A program made the translations under genes and the position numbers. DNA of 64,000 nt from Marinomonas piezotolerans (lineage in GTDB: Bacteria > Pseudomonadota > Gammaproteobacteria > Pseudomonadales > Marinomonadaceae), in contig NZ_QKRA01000012.1 of assembly GCF_003362755.1 (NCBI RefSeq), forward strand, positions 1-64,000, in the 5' to 3' direction. Below the pieces are notes generated by a model. That model saw nothing but the letters and a program-made list of their open reading frames with translations. It did not search any database and was not told the DNA's origin. Below are positions 30,251 to 41,879 of the stretch, in pieces. Position 1 is the first letter of the stretch. Every line of letters starts with the position of its first letter.

Positions 30251-31255
30251 CTAGCGAGCTAGAACTTTGCTATCGTCTTTTAAGCTAGCCGGTGGCCAGT
30301 TTTCAAGACGCATTCCCAAAGACAGACCGCGCTGTGCTAAAACATCTTTAATTTCAGTTAATGATTTCTTACCTAGGTTTGGCGTTTTAAGTAGCTCAAC
30401 CTCTGTACGTTGAATCAAATCACCAATGTAATAGATGTTCTCCGCTTTCAGACAGTTAGCACTGCGAACGGTTAGCTCAAGATCATCAACCGGGCGTAGC
30501 AAAATCGGATCAATCTCATCCTCTTCTTCTTCAACAACTGCTTCGCTTTCGCTCTCAAGCGCAACGAATACTGCAATTTGCTGTTGTAGAATCGTCGCTG
30601 CACGGCGGATAGCTTCTTCAGGGTCGATAGTACCATTAGACTCGATGTCAATGACAAGCTTGTCTAGGTCGGTACGCTGCTCAACACGAGCATTCTCAAC
30701 ACTGTAAGCCACACGACGAACAGGACTAAAAGAGGCATCCAGCTGCAAGCGACCAATAGGACGAGTCTCATCGTCGCCAGCAACACGAGCGTCAGCAGGC
30801 TCATAACCGCGACCACGAGACACTTTGATCTGCATATTTAGCTCTGCAGTATCATCCAAGTGACAAATTACGTGATCAGGATTAGAGATCTCAGAATCAG
30901 TCACTAGCTGAATGTCTCCAGCAGTTACGACACCAGGACCTTTCTTACTAAGTGTTAGAGTTGCTTCATCTTGCCCGTGTAGAGCGATCGCAACTCCTTT
31001 TAGGTTAAGAAGAATTTCAATAACGTCTTCTTTTACCCCTTCAATCGCACTGTACTCATGCAATACACCGTCGATTTCGACTTCGACAATTGCACAACCA
31101 GGCATAGAAGACAAAAGAATGCGGCGCAACGCGTTGCCCAATGTATGTCCGAAGCCACGTTCTAGCGGCTGCAGGGTCACTTTGGCGCGAGTTTGCCCTA
31201 ACTCTTGTACTTCGATGTTGCGTGGGGTTAACAATTCGCTCACTGAACGCTGCAT
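30251..31255 (-). CDS. rpoA: RNA polymerase subunit alpha
   Basis: 334 aa. The N-terminal domain (assembly; [21 protein letters not shown], residues about 33-53) is joined by an acidic linker ([11 protein letters not shown]) to the C-terminal domain, which contacts UP elements and activators ([20 protein letters not shown]...[17 protein letters not shown]). Between rpsD and rplQ, in the standard alpha-operon order. Confidence 0.98.
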   Translation of the reverse strand: MQRSVSELLTPRNIEVQELGQTRAKVTLQPLERGFGHTLGNALRRILLSSMPGCAIVEVEIDGVLHEYSAIEGVKEDVIEILLNLKGVAIALHGQDEATLTLSKKGPGVVTAGDIQLVTDSEISNPDHVICHLDDTAELNMQIKVSRGRGYEPADARVAGDDETRPIGRLQLDASFSPVRRVAYSVENARVEQRTDLDKLVIDIESNGTIDPEEAIRRAATILQQQIAVFVALESESEAVVEEEEDEIDPILLRPVDDLELTVRSANCLKAENIYYIGDLIQRTEVELLKTPNLGKKSLTEIKDVLAQRGLSLGMRLENWPPASLKDDSKVLAR

Positions 31256-31291
31256 AGATCCACCTATTTCTTAATCCTAACCATTTAGCTA

Positions 31292-31912
31292 TTACTTAGA
31301 GTAAAGCTCGACGATTAGGTTCTCATTAATTTCAGCTGACAAATCGGCACGCTCTGGCGCAGCTTTGTAAGTTGCTTCCAGTTTAGTTGCATCAACCTCG
31401 ATCCAATGGATCGGCGAGCGATTCTTAGATAGCTCTACTGCGTTTTGTACACGCAACTGCTTCTTAGCTTTTTCACGGATAGCTACCACATCACCAGCTT
31501 TTACTTGGTAAGAAGCGATATTAACCGTTTCGCCGTTCACTAGGATGGCTTTGTGGCCAACTAGCTGACGAGCTTCCGCACGTGTAGAGCCGAAGCCTGC
31601 ACGGTAAACAACATTATCTAGACGTGATTCCAAAAGTTGCAGAAGGTTTTCACCTGTTGCACCTTTGATTCGAGCAGCGTCTTTGTAGTAGTTGCGGAAT
31701 TGTTTCTCTAGAACGCCGTACATACGACGAACTTTTTGTTTTTCACGAAGCTGTAGACCGTAATCAGAAAGACGACCACGACGTGCACCGTGCACACCTG
31801 GAACTGTTTCTGCTTTACATTTTGATTCTAGAGCGCGTGAACCACTTTTAAGTTGTAAGTCTGTGCCTTCACGACGAGACAATTTACAAGTTGGACCTAA
31901 ATAACGAGCCAT
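31292..31912 (-). CDS. rpsD: 30S ribosomal protein S4
   Basis: 206-aa 16S-binding protein that nucleates 30S assembly; in E. coli it also represses the alpha operon. [19 protein letters not shown] and the S4 RNA-binding domain ([30 protein letters not shown]) are clear. The N-terminal cysteines do not form the four-cysteine zinc site of some paralogues. Confidence 0.98.
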   Translation of the reverse strand: MARYLGPTCKLSRREGTDLQLKSGSRALESKCKAETVPGVHGARRGRLSDYGLQLREKQKVRRMYGVLEKQFRNYYKDAARIKGATGENLLQLLESRLDNVVYRAGFGSTRAEARQLVGHKAILVNGETVNIASYQVKAGDVVAIREKAKKQLRVQNAVELSKNRSPIHWIEVDATKLEATYKAAPERADLSAEINENLIVELYSK

Positions 31913-31926
31913 GTGTCTGTCTCCTC

Positions 31927-32319
31927 TTAAACGCGACGTTTCTTAGGCGGACGGCAACCATTGTGCGGGATTGGCGTCACGTCTGTGATGTTGTTGATGC
32001 GCAGACCCAATGCATTTAATGCACGAACTGCGGATTCACGACCAGGACCAGGGCCCTTGATCATAACGTCAACGTTCTTTAGGCCGAACTCTTGAGCAGC
32101 AGCTCCGGCACGTTCTGCAGCTACTTGAGCCGCAAATGGTGTACTTTTACGAGAACCGCGGAAACCAGAACCACCTGCTGTAGCCCAAGACAAAGCGTTG
32201 CCTTGGCGGTCGGTGATAGTCACGATCGTATTGTTAAAAGACGCGTGTACATGAGCAACACCGTCGACGACCGTCTTTTTGACTTTTTTCTTGGTACTGC
32301 GCGTTGCTGGCTTAGCCAT
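31927..32319 (-). CDS. rpsK: 30S ribosomal protein S11
   Basis: 130-aa platform protein. [22 protein letters not shown] and the end [15 protein letters not shown] are diagnostic. Between rpsM and rpsD. Confidence 0.98.
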   Translation of the reverse strand: MAKPATRSTKKKVKKTVVDGVAHVHASFNNTIVTITDRQGNALSWATAGGSGFRGSRKSTPFAAQVAAERAGAAAQEFGLKNVDVMIKGPGPGRESAVRALNALGLRINNITDVTPIPHNGCRPPKKRRV

Positions 32320-32387
32320 ATTGCACTTTTCCTATATCTAATGCTCAGCTCTAGCAGACTTAATGCACTAGAGCGAAACGCGTTGAA

Positions 32388-32744
32388 TTACTTACGAATA
32401 GGCTTACGAGGACCTTTTCGTGTACGAGCGTTCGTTTTGGTACGTTGACCACGAACTGGTAAGCTGCGGCGGTGACGGATGCCACGGTTACAGCCTAAGT
32501 CCATCAGACGTTTGATAGACATACTGACTTCACGGCGGAGGTCACCTTCTACAGTAAACTTAGCAACTTCGCCACGTAGACGGTCGAGTACTTCATCGCT
32601 CAAAGAACCGATTTTAGCGGTTTCTTCGATATCTGCTGCTTGGCAGATAGCTTGAGAGCGAGTGCGACCGATCCCGAAGATGTAAGTTAGAGAAATGACC
32701 GCATGTTTATTGTCAGGAATATTGACACCGGCTATACGGGCCAT
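32388..32744 (-). CDS. rpsM: 30S ribosomal protein S13
   Basis: 118-aa head protein forming bridges to the 50S subunit. [26 protein letters not shown] and the basic tail [13 protein letters not shown] are typical. First gene of the alpha operon, after its own promoter. Confidence 0.98.
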   Translation of the reverse strand: MARIAGVNIPDNKHAVISLTYIFGIGRTRSQAICQAADIEETAKIGSLSDEVLDRLRGEVAKFTVEGDLRREVSMSIKRLMDLGCNRGIRHRRSLPVRGQRTKTNARTRKGPRKPIRK

Positions 32745-32765
32745 TCACTTTACTCCGTTGTTATG

Positions 32766-32780
32766 GATGAATAATTCATC
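32766..32780. repeat. Palindrome in the rpsM leader
   Basis: GATGAATAATTCATC is a perfect dyad 22 bases before the rpsM ATG. It can fold in the leader where E. coli has the S4-binding pseudoknot, but no pseudoknot could be established by eye. Confidence 0.5.
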
Positions 32781-32804
32781 ACTTTGCTTTCATGAGGGCG
32801 GCTG

Positions 32805-32833
32805 ATTATGCCAGCAACGCGGACAAAAATCAA
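32805..32833 (-). promoter_or_regulatory. Alpha-operon promoter (before rpsM)
   Basis: On the minus strand TTGATT (32828-32833), 17 bases, CATAAT (32805-32810), between rpmJ and rpsM. The predicted leader is about 55 bases. Confidence 0.6.
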
Positions 32834-32863
32834 CCACCCTCCCATCATAGAATAATCTAGCTA

Positions 32864-32977
32864 TTAGCCTTGACGCTGTTTGTGTCGTGGCTCAGAGCAG
32901 ATCACTCGAACTGAGCCGTTACGACGAACGACTTTACAGTTACGACAGATTTTCTTTACAGATGCACGTACTTTCAT
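32864..32977 (-). CDS. rpmJ: 50S ribosomal protein L36
   Basis: A 37-codon gene recovered by reading the gap between secY and rpsM. It starts [17 protein letters not shown] and ends RHKQRQG with stop TAA at 32864. The zinc ribbon residues C11, C14, C27 and H32 are present (zinc-containing form). GGAG is six bases before the ATG. One residue shorter than the E. coli protein. Same position as in E. coli, at the end of the spc operon after secY. Confidence 0.95.
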   Translation of the reverse strand: MKVRASVKKICRNCKVVRRNGSVRVICSEPRHKQRQG

Positions 32978-32996
32978 GTTCAACTCCAACCTATGC

Positions 32997-34328
32997 TTAA
33001 CGCATTAGGCCATTTGGACCATAACCAGTCAGATTAGACTTCTTCATTAATGATTCGTATTGATGACTCATCAAATGACTTTGCACTTGTGACATGAAGT
33101 CCATTACTACAACCACTACGATTAACATCGAAGTACCACCGAAGTAGAAAGGGACATTCCACGCAACGACAAAGAATTGAGGCATCAATGACACTAGAGT
33201 GATATACAAGGCACCAAATAGCGTCAAACGAGTCATAACACCGTCAATATATCGAGCGGTATGGTCGCCTGGACGAATGCCCGGCAGGAACGCACCGGAC
33301 TTTTTCAAGTTATCTGCCACATCTTTAGGGTTGAACACCAGTGCTGTATAAAAGAAGCAAAAGAATACAATTGCTATCGCAAACAACAGCACATAGAGCG
33401 GTTGCCCAGGAGCTAGAGCCAGAGAAATATTCTGCAGCCATTCCATGCCCTCACCTTGACCGAACCATTGGCCGATCGAAGCTGGGAACAAAAGAATACT
33501 AGAAGCAAAGATTGGCGGTATAACACCTGCCATGTTCACTTTTAGTGGCAAATGACTCTTTTGTGCGGCAAACACCTTTTTACCTTGCTGACGCTTGGCA
33601 TAATTAACCGTAATACGGCGCTGTCCACGTTCGATGAAAACAACGAATGCGACAGTCGCTATAGCGAGTACACCAATCAACAACAAAGCAAGGATATTGA
33701 TATCACCTTGACGGGCCGATTCAAAAGAACGTCCTAGAGCAGATGGCAAGCCCGCAACGATACCAGCAAAGATAAGGATCGAAATACCATTACCTATACC
33801 TTTCTCGGTTACTTGCTCACCCAGCCACATTAGGAATACCGTACCAGCAACAAGCGTTACCACTGCAACAGCGTAAAACTCGATACCGGAACTGAAGGAA
33901 ATTCCTTGGCTAGCAAGACCTACGGCCATACTAGCGGACTGAACCAAAGCAAGAAGAACGGTGCCGTAACGCGTATACTGCGTAATCTTACGACGACCAG
34001 CTTCACCTTCTTTCTTTAGCTGCTCTAGCTGCGGGCTCACCACTGTCAACAACTGCATAATGATCGAGGCAGAAATGTAGGGCAGGATACCCAGAGCAAA
34101 AATACTCATACGTTCCAATGCCCCGCCTGAGAATACATTAAATAGACTCAGGATTGTGCCTTCATTCTGGTCGAACAGGGCAGACAAACGATCCGGATTG
34201 ATACCGGGAACCGGAATGTGTGCACCAATTCGATATACAATAATTGCTATAAAAACAAAACGAATACGAGACCAAAGTTCACCTAGTCCGTTCTGCATTC
34301 CAGCTGGTAGTGAGCCACGCTTTGACAT
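32997..34328 (-). CDS. secY: Protein translocase subunit SecY
   Basis: 443-aa, ten-helix channel of the Sec translocon in the inner membrane. [33 protein letters not shown] at the N-terminus, [14 protein letters not shown] of the plug/helix-2 region, and [17 protein letters not shown] are conserved blocks. Its start directly follows the rplO stop (TAG then ATG on the minus strand). Partner secE is in this window at 59654. Confidence 0.98.
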   Translation of the reverse strand: MSKRGSLPAGMQNGLGELWSRIRFVFIAIIVYRIGAHIPVPGINPDRLSALFDQNEGTILSLFNVFSGGALERMSIFALGILPYISASIIMQLLTVVSPQLEQLKKEGEAGRRKITQYTRYGTVLLALVQSASMAVGLASQGISFSSGIEFYAVAVVTLVAGTVFLMWLGEQVTEKGIGNGISILIFAGIVAGLPSALGRSFESARQGDINILALLLIGVLAIATVAFVVFIERGQRRITVNYAKRQQGKKVFAAQKSHLPLKVNMAGVIPPIFASSILLFPASIGQWFGQGEGMEWLQNISLALAPGQPLYVLLFAIAIVFFCFFYTALVFNPKDVADNLKKSGAFLPGIRPGDHTARYIDGVMTRLTLFGALYITLVSLMPQFFVVAWNVPFYFGGTSMLIVVVVVMDFMSQVQSHLMSHQYESLMKKSNLTGYGPNGLMR

Positions 34329-34763
34329 CTATTCCTCGACTTTTCCGCCAGCTGCTTCAATGGCAGCACGAGCACCTTTAGTAACCTTAAGACCACGTAC
34401 CGTCACTGCCTTGTCGATAGAACCTGACAAGATAACGCGAGCAGACTTAATTTTGTCACCTAAGATGTCGGCACCTTTAAGAGCAGCCAAATCTACAACT
34501 TCTGCATTCACTGCGGCGAGTTCGTTAAGACGAACTTCAGCTACATACTTAGCCTGACGTGAAGTGAAACCAAATTTTGGCAGACGACGCTGCAAAGGCA
34601 TTTGACCGCCCTCAAAACCAGGTTTTACCGAGCCACCTGAGCGAGACTTAAGACCTTTATGGCCACGTCCACCCGTTTTGCCCAGACCGCTACCGATACC
34701 GCGGCCAACACGTTTAGGAGCATGCTTGCTACCTTCGCCAGGACGAATGGTATTTAGGAACAT
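34329..34763 (-). CDS. rplO: 50S ribosomal protein L15
   Basis: 144-aa late-assembly protein. Glycine/arginine-rich N-terminus [29 protein letters not shown] is typical. Between rpmD and secY. Confidence 0.98.
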   Translation of the reverse strand: MFLNTIRPGEGSKHAPKRVGRGIGSGLGKTGGRGHKGLKSRSGGSVKPGFEGGQMPLQRRLPKFGFTSRQAKYVAEVRLNELAAVNAEVVDLAALKGADILGDKIKSARVILSGSIDKAVTVRGLKVTKGARAAIEAAGGKVEE

Positions 34764-34764
34764 G

Positions 34765-34950
34765 TTATTCTCCTACCACTTTAACCATGTAATAAACTTT
34801 ATTGATCATGCCACGAACAGAAGGAGTATCTTCTAGTTCACGACGTTGACCAATCTTTTTAAGACCCAAGCCTTTAACTGTTTCACGGTGCTTTGGAAGA
34901 CGACCGATAGGGCTACGAGTCAATTCTACTGTGATGGTATTGTTAGCCAT
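34765..34950 (-). CDS. rpmD: 50S ribosomal protein L30
   Basis: 61-aa protein. [27 protein letters not shown] is the L30 core. Six bases after rpsE and one base before rplO. Confidence 0.97.
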   Translation of the reverse strand: MANNTITVELTRSPIGRLPKHRETVKGLGLKKIGQRRELEDTPSVRGMINKVYYMVKVVGE

Positions 34951-34956
34951 TTCACA

Positions 34957-35457
34957 TTACCCCAAAATTTGATCGACAGACTTACCGCGTTTCGCAGCAA
35001 TTTGCTCTGGTGCACGCATGTCAGCCAAACCTTTAATCGTTGCTTGAACAACGTTAATAGGGTTAGTTGAGCCGTAACACTTAGCCAATACGTTGTGCAC
35101 ACCAGCGATTTCTAGAACCGCACGCATTGCACCACCCGCGATAATACCAGTACCTTGAGAAGCCGGTTGCATGTACACTTTAGATGCACCGTGAACCGCT
35201 TTAACTGGGTACTGTAGTGTGTCGCCATTCAGAGCAACAGACACCATATTGCGACGCGCTTGCTCCATCGCTTTCTGGATTGCTTGAGGCACTTCACGTG
35301 CTTTACCACGTCCGTAACCTACTTTACCGTTACCATCACCTACGACTGTCAAAGCAGTGAAAGAGAAGATACGACCACCCTTCACAACTTTAGCAACGCG
35401 GTTTACTTGTACTAGCTTCTCTTGAAGATCGCTAGTTTGTTGTTCGTTAACTGCCAT
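34957..35457 (-). CDS. rpsE: 30S ribosomal protein S5
   Basis: 166-aa protein at the mRNA entry site. The S5 double-stranded RNA-binding domain ([35 protein letters not shown]) is followed by the second domain ([21 protein letters not shown]). Spc operon. Confidence 0.98.
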   Translation of the reverse strand: MAVNEQQTSDLQEKLVQVNRVAKVVKGGRIFSFTALTVVGDGNGKVGYGRGKAREVPQAIQKAMEQARRNMVSVALNGDTLQYPVKAVHGASKVYMQPASQGTGIIAGGAMRAVLEIAGVHNVLAKCYGSTNPINVVQATIKGLADMRAPEQIAAKRGKSVDQILG

Positions 35458-35467
35458 TTGCTACCCC

Positions 35468-35818
35468 TTAGAACTCTAGACCGGCTTCACGTGCTGCATC
35501 TGCAAGCACCTGAACGCGACCGTGGTATTTAAAGCCTGAACGGTCAAACGCTACGGTGCTCACACCAGCTTCTTTTGCACGCTCAGCGATCAGAGCACCC
35601 ACTTTAGCTGCTGCGTCTTTATTGCCAGTCGCAGAAGAACGTAGGCACGCATCTAGAGTAGAAGCGCTTGCTAGCACTTTGCTACCGCATGGCGAAATAA
35701 CTTGTGCATACATGTGACGTGGGGTGCGATTTACAGTAAGGCGATTCGCACCTAGGTCACGAATATGCAAACGTGCGCGGCGCGCACGACGAATCCGAGA
35801 TTGTTTCTTAGTGTTCAT
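35468..35818 (-). CDS. rplR: 50S ribosomal protein L18
   Basis: 116-aa 5S rRNA-binding protein; N-terminal [38 protein letters not shown] and C-terminal [26 protein letters not shown] are diagnostic. Confidence 0.98.
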   Translation of the reverse strand: MNTKKQSRIRRARRARLHIRDLGANRLTVNRTPRHMYAQVISPCGSKVLASASTLDACLRSSATGNKDAAAKVGALIAERAKEAGVSTVAFDRSGFKYHGRVQVLADAAREAGLEF

Positions 35819-35831
35819 GAATGCTTACCTA

Positions 35832-36365
35832 CTATTTTTTCTTAGCTTCTTTACGACGAACAACTTCATCAGCATAACGAACACCTTTACCTTTATATGG
35901 CTCTGGTGGACGGAAACCGCGAACTTCAGCCGCTGCTTGCCCTAGGGCTTGCTTGTCGATGCCACGAAGAATGACTTCAGTTTGAGATGCACACTCGGCA
36001 GTAATACCTGACGGCAACTCGTAATCTACAGGGTGTGAGAAACCTAAAGATAGGTTAAGAACATTACCTTTTACCGCAGCACGGTAACCAACACCTTGTA
36101 ATAGTAGACGCTTCTCAAAGCCCTGAGTCACACCAACAACCATGTTGTTAACAAGTGCGCGCGTTGTACCCGCTAGGGCACGGCTTTGTTTTGCACCATC
36201 ACGTGGTGCAAAAGTTAGAACGTTATCTTCTTTACTTACTTCAACGCTTGTGTGTACGTTAAGCTCTAGTGAACCTTTGCCACCTTTTACAGCAACAGCT
36301 TGGCCATTTAGAGTAACTTCTACACCACTAGGAAGCGTCACGGGACTTTTAGCAACTCGAGACAT
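35832..36365 (-). CDS. rplF: 50S ribosomal protein L6
   Basis: 177-aa protein near the factor-binding site. Ends [24 protein letters not shown], the conserved L6 C-terminus. Eight bases after rpsH. Confidence 0.98.
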   Translation of the reverse strand: MSRVAKSPVTLPSGVEVTLNGQAVAVKGGKGSLELNVHTSVEVSKEDNVLTFAPRDGAKQSRALAGTTRALVNNMVVGVTQGFEKRLLLQGVGYRAAVKGNVLNLSLGFSHPVDYELPSGITAECASQTEVILRGIDKQALGQAAAEVRGFRPPEPYKGKGVRYADEVVRRKEAKKK

Positions 36366-36373
36366 ACTAACTC

Positions 36374-36766
36374 CTAGAATACTGTGCAGATTACTTCGCC
36401 ACCGATGCCGGCAGCGCGAGCAGCGCGGTCAGTCATCACACCTTTAGAAGTAGAGATAATTGCGACCCCTAGGCCGGCCTCTACTTTTGGTAGCTCAGCT
36501 GTTGCTTTATAAGAGCGTAAGCTTGGGCGTGAAGCGCGTTTAATTTCTTCGATAACTGGCTTACCGTCGAAGTATTTCAACTCAATCGTAAGAGTTGGTT
36601 TGACACCTTCTTCAACACTCACGCCAGTTACGTAACCTTCTTCGCAAAGAACGTTAGCAACAGACACCTTCATTTTTGATGAAGGCATTGAAACAGATGT
36701 CTTTGCAGCCATCTGTCCGTTACGAATACGAGTGATCATATCCGCAATAGTATCTTGCATACTCAT
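36374..36766 (-). CDS. rpsH: 30S ribosomal protein S8
   Basis: 130-aa 16S-binding protein; in E. coli S8 represses the spc operon by binding the rplX-rplE junction. [20 protein letters not shown] and [26 protein letters not shown] are typical. Unusually, 129 bases with a promoter-like sequence and a long hairpin separate it from rpsN. Confidence 0.98.
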   Translation of the reverse strand: MSMQDTIADMITRIRNGQMAAKTSVSMPSSKMKVSVANVLCEEGYVTGVSVEEGVKPTLTIELKYFDGKPVIEEIKRASRPSLRSYKATAELPKVEAGLGVAIISTSKGVMTDRAARAAGIGGEVICTVF

Positions 36767-36826
36767 TTAAGAGCTCCTAATAGAAAAAACCATTGTGCAG
36801 CAAATAGAGCTCGCGCATAGTACACA

Positions 36827-36868
36827 GCAGCGAACGGAATGTCCAGCTTTTGGACACCCGCTCACTGC
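36827..36868 (-). repeat. Long stable hairpin between rpsN and rpsH
   Basis: On the minus strand GCAGTGAGCGG-GTGTCCA pairs with TGGACA-TTCCGTTCGCTGC around the loop AAAGC: about 18 pairs including G-U pairs and one bulged base. No T-tract follows, so it does not look like a terminator. Confidence 0.7.
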
Positions 36869-36873
36869 AATGT

Positions 36874-36902
36874 ATTATGATCGCGCTCTACTTGCTTACC
36901 AA
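36874..36902 (-). promoter_or_regulatory. Candidate internal promoter before rpsH
   Basis: TTGGTA (36897-36902), 17 bases, CATAAT (36874-36879) on the minus strand. The -35 overlaps the rpsN stop codon. The transcript would begin near 36867, right at the long hairpin. Confidence 0.45.
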
Positions 36903-37201
36903 CTAGCTTTCTTCAAGCCTGGTACATCACCACGCATCGCTGCTTCACGTAGCTTGATACGAGACAAGCCGAAGCGGCGGTATACGCCATGAGGACGACC
37001 AGTAACCTGACAACGGTTACGTTGGCGAGAAGAAGATGAATCGCGTGGAAGCGCTTGTAATTTAAGCGTTGCTTCCCACTTTTCATCGTCCGATGCATTA
37101 ACGTCGTTAATGATCGCTTTTAGAGCAGCACGCTTCTCAGCATACTTAGCTACTAATTTTGCGCGCTTAGCTTCGCGTTGAATCATTGAGATTTTAGCCA
37201 T
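36896..37201 (-). CDS. rpsN: 30S ribosomal protein S14
   Basis: 101-aa long, zinc-free form of S14. [24 protein letters not shown] and the end [27 protein letters not shown] are diagnostic. Spc operon, between rplE and rpsH. Confidence 0.98.
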   Translation of the reverse strand: MAKISMIQREAKRAKLVAKYAEKRAALKAIINDVNASDDEKWEATLKLQALPRDSSSSRQRNRCQVTGRPHGVYRRFGLSRIKLREAAMRGDVPGLKKASW

Positions 37202-37213
37202 GATTCCTACCTC

Positions 37214-37753
37214 TTATTTCTTGAAAGGGAAACTAAAGGCGGCTAGCAAAGCACGACCTTCTTCGTCGGTACGAGCAGTAGTAGTAATGGTAATATCCAT
37301 ACCGCGTACACGGTCTACTTTATCGTAATCGATCTCTGGGAAGATGATCTGCTCTTTAACACCCATACTGTAGTTACCACGACCATCGAATGACTTCGGG
37401 TTTAAACCACGGAAGTCACGGATACGAGGGATAGCAACGTCAACCAAACGGTCGAAGAAATCCCACATACGGTCGCCGCGTAGAGTAACTTTACAACCGA
37501 TCGGATAACCGTCACGGATTTTAAAGCCTGCAACTGATTTGCGAGCTTTCGTTACTACCACTTTCTGGCCGCTCAGTGCTGTAAGATCATTTACCGCATT
37601 TTCAAGAAGTTTCTTGTCTGCGATAGCTTCACCAACACCCATGTTCAACGTGATTTTAGTGATTTTAGGCACTTCCATTACGTTTTTGTAGTCAAACTGT
37701 TCAGTCAGCTTTGCGACTACTTGATCTTTATATACTTGCTTAAGTCTCGCCAT
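37214..37753 (-). CDS. rplE: 50S ribosomal protein L5
   Basis: 179-aa central-protuberance protein that binds 5S r[24 protein letters not shown] and [23 protein letters not shown] are conserved L5 blocks. Confidence 0.98.
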   Translation of the reverse strand: MARLKQVYKDQVVAKLTEQFDYKNVMEVPKITKITLNMGVGEAIADKKLLENAVNDLTALSGQKVVVTKARKSVAGFKIRDGYPIGCKVTLRGDRMWDFFDRLVDVAIPRIRDFRGLNPKSFDGRGNYSMGVKEQIIFPEIDYDKVDRVRGMDITITTTARTDEEGRALLAAFSFPFKK

Positions 37754-37770
37754 GGCTATAATTCTCGCTC

Positions 37771-38088
37771 TTAGGCGTCGATCGCTTCACTGTTAGACTT
37801 GAAAACACGCACTTTTGTGCCGTCTTCATTCACTTTAAAGCCGACGCGATCCGCTTTACCTGTAGCATTGTTAAAAATGGCTACGTTAGAAACCTGGATA
37901 GGTGCTTCTTTTTCAACGATACCGCCAGTCGTGCCCTTCATAGGGTTTGGCTTCTCGTGTTTCTTGATCATATTGATACCTGAAACAACGACGCGATTCT
38001 CGTCTACTACTTTAACAACTTTGCCGCGTTTGCCTTTATCTTTACCAGCAATTACTACGACTTCGTCGTCACGTTTGATTTTGCGCAT
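37771..38088 (-). CDS. rplX: 50S ribosomal protein L24
   Basis: 105-aa assembly initiator. The KOW motif ([21 protein letters not shown]) is at the N-terminus. Between rplN and rplE. Confidence 0.98.
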   Translation of the reverse strand: MRKIKRDDEVVVIAGKDKGKRGKVVKVVDENRVVVSGINMIKKHEKPNPMKGTTGGIVEKEAPIQVSNVAIFNNATGKADRVGFKVNEDGTKVRVFKSNSEAIDA

Positions 38089-38105
38089 TTTTGGTCCCCT
38101 CCCTC

Positions 38106-38474
38106 TTACAGCACTTCTGGTGCAAGAGAAACAATTTTCATGAATTGCTCTGTACGCAACTCACGTGTCACAGGGCCAAAGATACGAGTACCAATTGGTT
38201 GCCCTGAAGCATTCAGTAGAACCGCAGAGTTTACATCAAAGCGGATCACGGAGCCATCTGGACGACGCACACCTTTCTTCGTTCTAACGACAACAGCATT
38301 TAGAACTTGGCCTTTCTTAACACGACCACGAGGGATCGCTTCTTTAACTGTGACCTTGATAATGTCACCGATAGCAGCATAACGACGATGAGAGCCACCC
38401 AGTACTTTAATACACTGAACGCGCTTTGCGCCGCTGTTATCTGCTACATCAAGCATCGATTCTGTTTGAATCAT
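38106..38474 (-). CDS. rplN: 50S ribosomal protein L14
   Basis: 122-aa protein starting [28 protein letters not shown]; universal L14 sequence. First gene of the spc operon. Confidence 0.98.
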   Translation of the reverse strand: MIQTESMLDVADNSGAKRVQCIKVLGGSHRRYAAIGDIIKVTVKEAIPRGRVKKGQVLNAVVVRTKKGVRRPDGSVIRFDVNSAVLLNASGQPIGTRIFGPVTRELRTEQFMKIVSLAPEVL

Positions 38475-38525
38475 TACTGCTCTCCAATCAAATTAGATAA
38501 CAAGTCTCATGAAGGAAGAAGCTGC

Positions 38526-38792
38526 TTATACAGCAGCTGCTTTCTCAACAACCTGAACCAGTTTCCAAGTTTTAGTCTTGGAATAAGGACGTGTTTCCAC
38601 AACCTTAACTGTATCGCCTACTTGGCACTCGTTGTTTTCATCATGAGCGTGCAGTTTAGATGAACGACGAACGAATTTACCGTATAAAGGGTGACGTTCC
38701 GTACGCTCAACTAGTACCACGATGGACTTATCCATCTTATCGCTAACTACTTTACCAGTAGCTGTACGAGCTTGAGTTTCAACACTTGCCAT
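38526..38792 (-). CDS. rpsQ: 30S ribosomal protein S17
   Basis: 88-aa OB-fold 16S-binding protein; [33 protein letters not shown] is typical. One base after rpmC. Confidence 0.98.
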   Translation of the reverse strand: MASVETQARTATGKVVSDKMDKSIVVLVERTERHPLYGKFVRRSSKLHAHDENNECQVGDTVKVVETRPYSKTKTWKLVQVVEKAAAV

Positions 38793-38793
38793 C

Positions 38794-38985
38794 TTAGTTA
38801 CCTGCCTTATCGTTTAGCACGGTTTTAACACGTGCGATATTGCGGCGAACTTGCGAGAGCAAATGAGTTTGAGCCAACTGACCAGTGGCCTTCTGCATGC
38901 GCAGAGTAAATTGCTCACGTAGCAGTTCGATCAAGGTCTGCTGTAGCTCAGCTACAGACTTTTCTTGCAATTCTTTTGCTTTCAT
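38794..38985 (-). CDS. rpmC: 50S ribosomal protein L29
   Basis: 63-aa two-helix protein at the tunnel exit: [21 protein letters not shown] and [16 protein letters not shown]. Its ATG directly follows the rplP stop (TAG then ATG). Confidence 0.98.
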   Translation of the reverse strand: MKAKELQEKSVAELQQTLIELLREQFTLRMQKATGQLAQTHLLSQVRRNIARVKTVLNDKAGN

Positions 38986-39399
38986 CTACATCACCGTACG
39001 CGTTACGAAAGTTGTGGATAGAGGAAGCTTAGCAGCTGCCAACGCGAAAGCTTCGCGTGCTAGCTGTTCGGAAACGCCCTCAACTTCATAAAGCATCTTG
39101 CCAGGTTGAATCTGAGCAACCCAGTATTCTACGCTACCCTTACCTTTACCCTGACGAACCTCTAGAGGCTTCTGGGTAATCGGCTTATCAGGGAATACAC
39201 GAATCCAGATTTTACCACCACGTTTGATGTGACGAGTCATTGCACGACGCGCCGCTTCAATTTGACGAGCAGTAATACGACCACGTTCGGTCGATTTCAA
39301 TCCGAATTCACCAAAGCTAACTTGGTTACCGCGAAGAGCTAGACCGCGGTTACGGCCTTTTTGCATCTTACGGAACTTAGTACGTTTCGGCTGTAACAT
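38986..39399 (-). CDS. rplP: 50S ribosomal protein L16
   Basis: 137-aa protein near the A site. [19 protein letters not shown] and [31 protein letters not shown] are diagnostic. Confidence 0.98.
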   Translation of the reverse strand: MLQPKRTKFRKMQKGRNRGLALRGNQVSFGEFGLKSTERGRITARQIEAARRAMTRHIKRGGKIWIRVFPDKPITQKPLEVRQGKGKGSVEYWVAQIQPGKMLYEVEGVSEQLAREAFALAAAKLPLSTTFVTRTVM

Positions 39400-39409
39400 G
39401 ACTTACCCC

Positions 39410-40090
39410 CTACTTAGACTTCTTCTTTTGTGCGCCTTTCTCAGCACGCACTTGTTCAATACCGCCCAAGATTTCGCCTTTGAAGATCCACGTCTTAACG
39501 CCAATAATGCCGTAAGTCGTGCTTGCTTCATAAGTAGCGTAGTCAATGTCAGCGCGTAGAGTGTGTAGAGGCACACGACCTTCGCGGTACCACTCTGCAC
39601 GTGCAATCTCTGCACCGCCCAGACGACCACTTACCTGAACCTTGATACCTTTCGCACCAGCACGCATTGCATTTTGCACTGCACGCTTCATAGCGCGACG
39701 GAACATCACGCGACGCTCTAGTTGGCCCGCAATGTTTTGCGCTACCAATTTAGCATCTAGTTCTGGCTTACGAATTTCCTCGATGTTGATGTGAACAGGT
39801 ACGCCCATCATCCCAGAAACTGCATTACGTAGTTTCTCAACATCTTCGCCCTTCTTACCAATCACAATGCCCGGACGAGCTGTGTGAATAGTAATTCGTG
39901 CAGTTTGTGCAGGACGCTGAATCTCAATGCGAGAAACAGAAGCCTGTACTAATTTTTCTTCTAGGTACTTACGAACCTGAAGATCGTTTAATAATTGCTT
40001 AGAGTAGTTTTGGTTGTTCGCATACCAAGTAGAAGTATGATCTTTAACTATCCCTAGGCGAATTCCAGTTGGATGAACCTTCTGACCCAT
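39410..40090 (-). CDS. rpsC: 30S ribosomal protein S3
   Basis: 226-aa mRNA-entry protein with helicase function. The N-terminal [24 protein letters not shown], the KH domain ([20 protein letters not shown]) and the C-terminal domain are complete. Confidence 0.98.
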   Translation of the reverse strand: MGQKVHPTGIRLGIVKDHTSTWYANNQNYSKQLLNDLQVRKYLEEKLVQASVSRIEIQRPAQTARITIHTARPGIVIGKKGEDVEKLRNAVSGMMGVPVHINIEEIRKPELDAKLVAQNIAGQLERRVMFRRAMKRAVQNAMRAGAKGIKVQVSGRLGGAEIARAEWYREGRVPLHTLRADIDYATYEASTTYGIIGVKTWIFKGEILGGIEQVRAEKGAQKKKSK

Positions 40091-40104
40091 TGGGTTTCTC
40101 CTAA

Positions 40105-40437
40105 TTAGTCAGCGACTTTAACTGTAATATGGCAACCGCGTTTAAGAATACGGTCAGCACGGCCTTTAGCTCGAGCTTTAATACGTTTCAGAGTCATTGC
40201 CTCATCAACGAATACCGTAGACACACGCAAGTCATCGATATCAGCACCTTCGTTATGCTCAGCGTTTGCTACAGCAGACTCCAGTACTTTCTTGACAATT
40301 GCTGCCGCCTTTTTAGGACTGAACGCCAAAATGTTCAGTGCTTCGCTTACAGATTTGCCGCGGATTTGATCTGCTACCAAACGGGCCTTCTGCGCTGAGA
40401 GGCGAGCACCCTTCAATGAAGCGCTTACTTCACTCAT
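40105..40437 (-). CDS. rplV: 50S ribosomal protein L22
   Basis: 110-aa tunnel-lining protein. The tunnel beta-hairpin region ([26 protein letters not shown]) shows no deletions of the kind linked to macrolide resistance. Confidence 0.98.
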   Translation of the reverse strand: MSEVSASLKGARLSAQKARLVADQIRGKSVSEALNILAFSPKKAAAIVKKVLESAVANAEHNEGADIDDLRVSTVFVDEAMTLKRIKARAKGRADRILKRGCHITVKVAD

Positions 40438-40452
40438 GTTAATACCCCTTAA

Positions 40453-40728
40453 TTACCGTTTGGCCTTTTTGTCCGCAGCATGACCCTTATACGTACGGGT
40501 CGGAGCGAACTCACCCAATTTATGACCGACCATGTCTTCAGATACTAGAACTGGGACATGTTGGCGACCATTATGGACTGCGATTGTCAACCCTACGAAT
40601 TCAGGGAAGATTGTAGAACGGCGCGACCAAGTTTTAATTGGACGACGGTCATTCTTTTCTGCCGCAGCCTCTACCTTTTTCAACAAATGAAGGTCGATAA
40701 AAGGACCTTTTTTTAGTGAACGTGGCAC
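40453..40728 (-). CDS. rpsS: 30S ribosomal protein S19
   Basis: 91-aa head protein starting [20 protein letters not shown] and ending [18 protein letters not shown]. Confidence 0.98.
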   Translation of the reverse strand: MPRSLKKGPFIDLHLLKKVEAAAEKNDRRPIKTWSRRSTIFPEFVGLTIAVHNGRQHVPVLVSEDMVGHKLGEFAPTRTYKGHAADKKAKR

Positions 40729-40743
40729 AGTCGTTTCCTCTTA

Positions 40744-41568
40744 TTACTTAGTACGACGACGTACAATAAGTTTATCAGTACGCTTGTTCTTGCGTGTTTT
40801 GTAACCCTTAGTAGGGACACCCCAAGGTGTAACTGGGTGACGACCACCAGAGCTACGACCTTCACCACCACCGTGAGGGTGATCTACCGGGTTCATAGCT
40901 GCACCACGAACCGTAGGACGAACACCACGCCAGCGCTTAGCACCAGCTTTACCCAAAACACGTAGAATGTGTTCAGAGTTGGATACTTCACCTAACGTTG
41001 CGCGACATTCAGTTAGAACCTTACGCATTTCACCTGAACGTAGGCGAAGAGTTACGTAACGACCTTCACGGGCAACAAGCTGAGCAGAAGCACCAGCAGA
41101 ACGTGCGATTTGCGCACCTTTACCTGGCTTAAGCTCGATACAGTGAACCACACTACCAACTGGAATATTTTGCAAAGGCAAGCTATTACCAGCTTTGATT
41201 GGAGCACCTGCACCGTTGGAAACAACAGAACCAGCTTCCATACCTTTGGAAGCGATAATGTAACGACGTTCACCATCAGCATACTTAACTAATGCAATAT
41301 TCGCAGAACGGTTTGGATCATATTCCAAACGCTCAACTACCGCAGGGATACCATCTTTGTTACGACGGAAATCTACGATACGGTAATGCTGCTTATGACC
41401 ACCACCTACGTGACGCGTAGTGATGCGTCCGTTGTTGTTACGACCACCTGATTTGCTCTTTTTGTCTAGCAAAGGAGCGTATGGCGCGCCTTTATGCAAA
41501 TCATTGTTAACAACTTTAACAACGTGACGACGGCCTGCAGACGTTGGCTTACTTTTTACAACAGCCAT
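40744..41568 (-). CDS. rplB: 50S ribosomal protein L2
   Basis: 274-aa protein required for subunit association and peptidyl transfer. The conserved C-terminal [26 protein letters not shown], with the histidine implicated in activity, is intact. Confidence 0.98.
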   Translation of the reverse strand: MAVVKSKPTSAGRRHVVKVVNNDLHKGAPYAPLLDKKSKSGGRNNNGRITTRHVGGGHKQHYRIVDFRRNKDGIPAVVERLEYDPNRSANIALVKYADGERRYIIASKGMEAGSVVSNGAGAPIKAGNSLPLQNIPVGSVVHCIELKPGKGAQIARSAGASAQLVAREGRYVTLRLRSGEMRKVLTECRATLGEVSNSEHILRVLGKAGAKRWRGVRPTVRGAAMNPVDHPHGGGEGRSSGGRHPVTPWGVPTKGYKTRKNKRTDKLIVRRRTK

Positions 41569-41582
41569 TGACCTATCTCCCC

Positions 41583-41879
41583 TTATTCAGCGCCCAAGAA
41601 ATCAATTTCTTGGCCTTCTGCCAAACGTACGTACGCTTTTTTAACGTCACTACGCTTGCCTAGACCACGAACTGTACGCTTTGTTTTACCTTTTTGGTTC
41701 AACGTACGAACAGACTCTACTTTGACTTCAAACAACGCTTCGATTGCTTGTTTAATCTCTGGTTTAGTTGCGTCATTCGTTACGCGGAAAACGTACTGAC
41801 CATTGCCTTCGGCAACGATAGTCGCTTTCTCAGAGATATGTGGACCTAACAACACTTTATATATGCGTTCGCCGATCAT
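41583..41879 (-). CDS. rplW: 50S ribosomal protein L23
   Basis: 98-aa tunnel-exit protein that docks trigger factor and SRP. Start overlaps the rplD stop by four bases (ATGA). [12 protein letters not shown] and [20 protein letters not shown] are typical. Confidence 0.98.
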   Translation of the reverse strand: MIGERIYKVLLGPHISEKATIVAEGNGQYVFRVTNDATKPEIKQAIEALFEVKVESVRTLNQKGKTKRTVRGLGKRSDVKKAYVRLAEGQEIDFLGAE

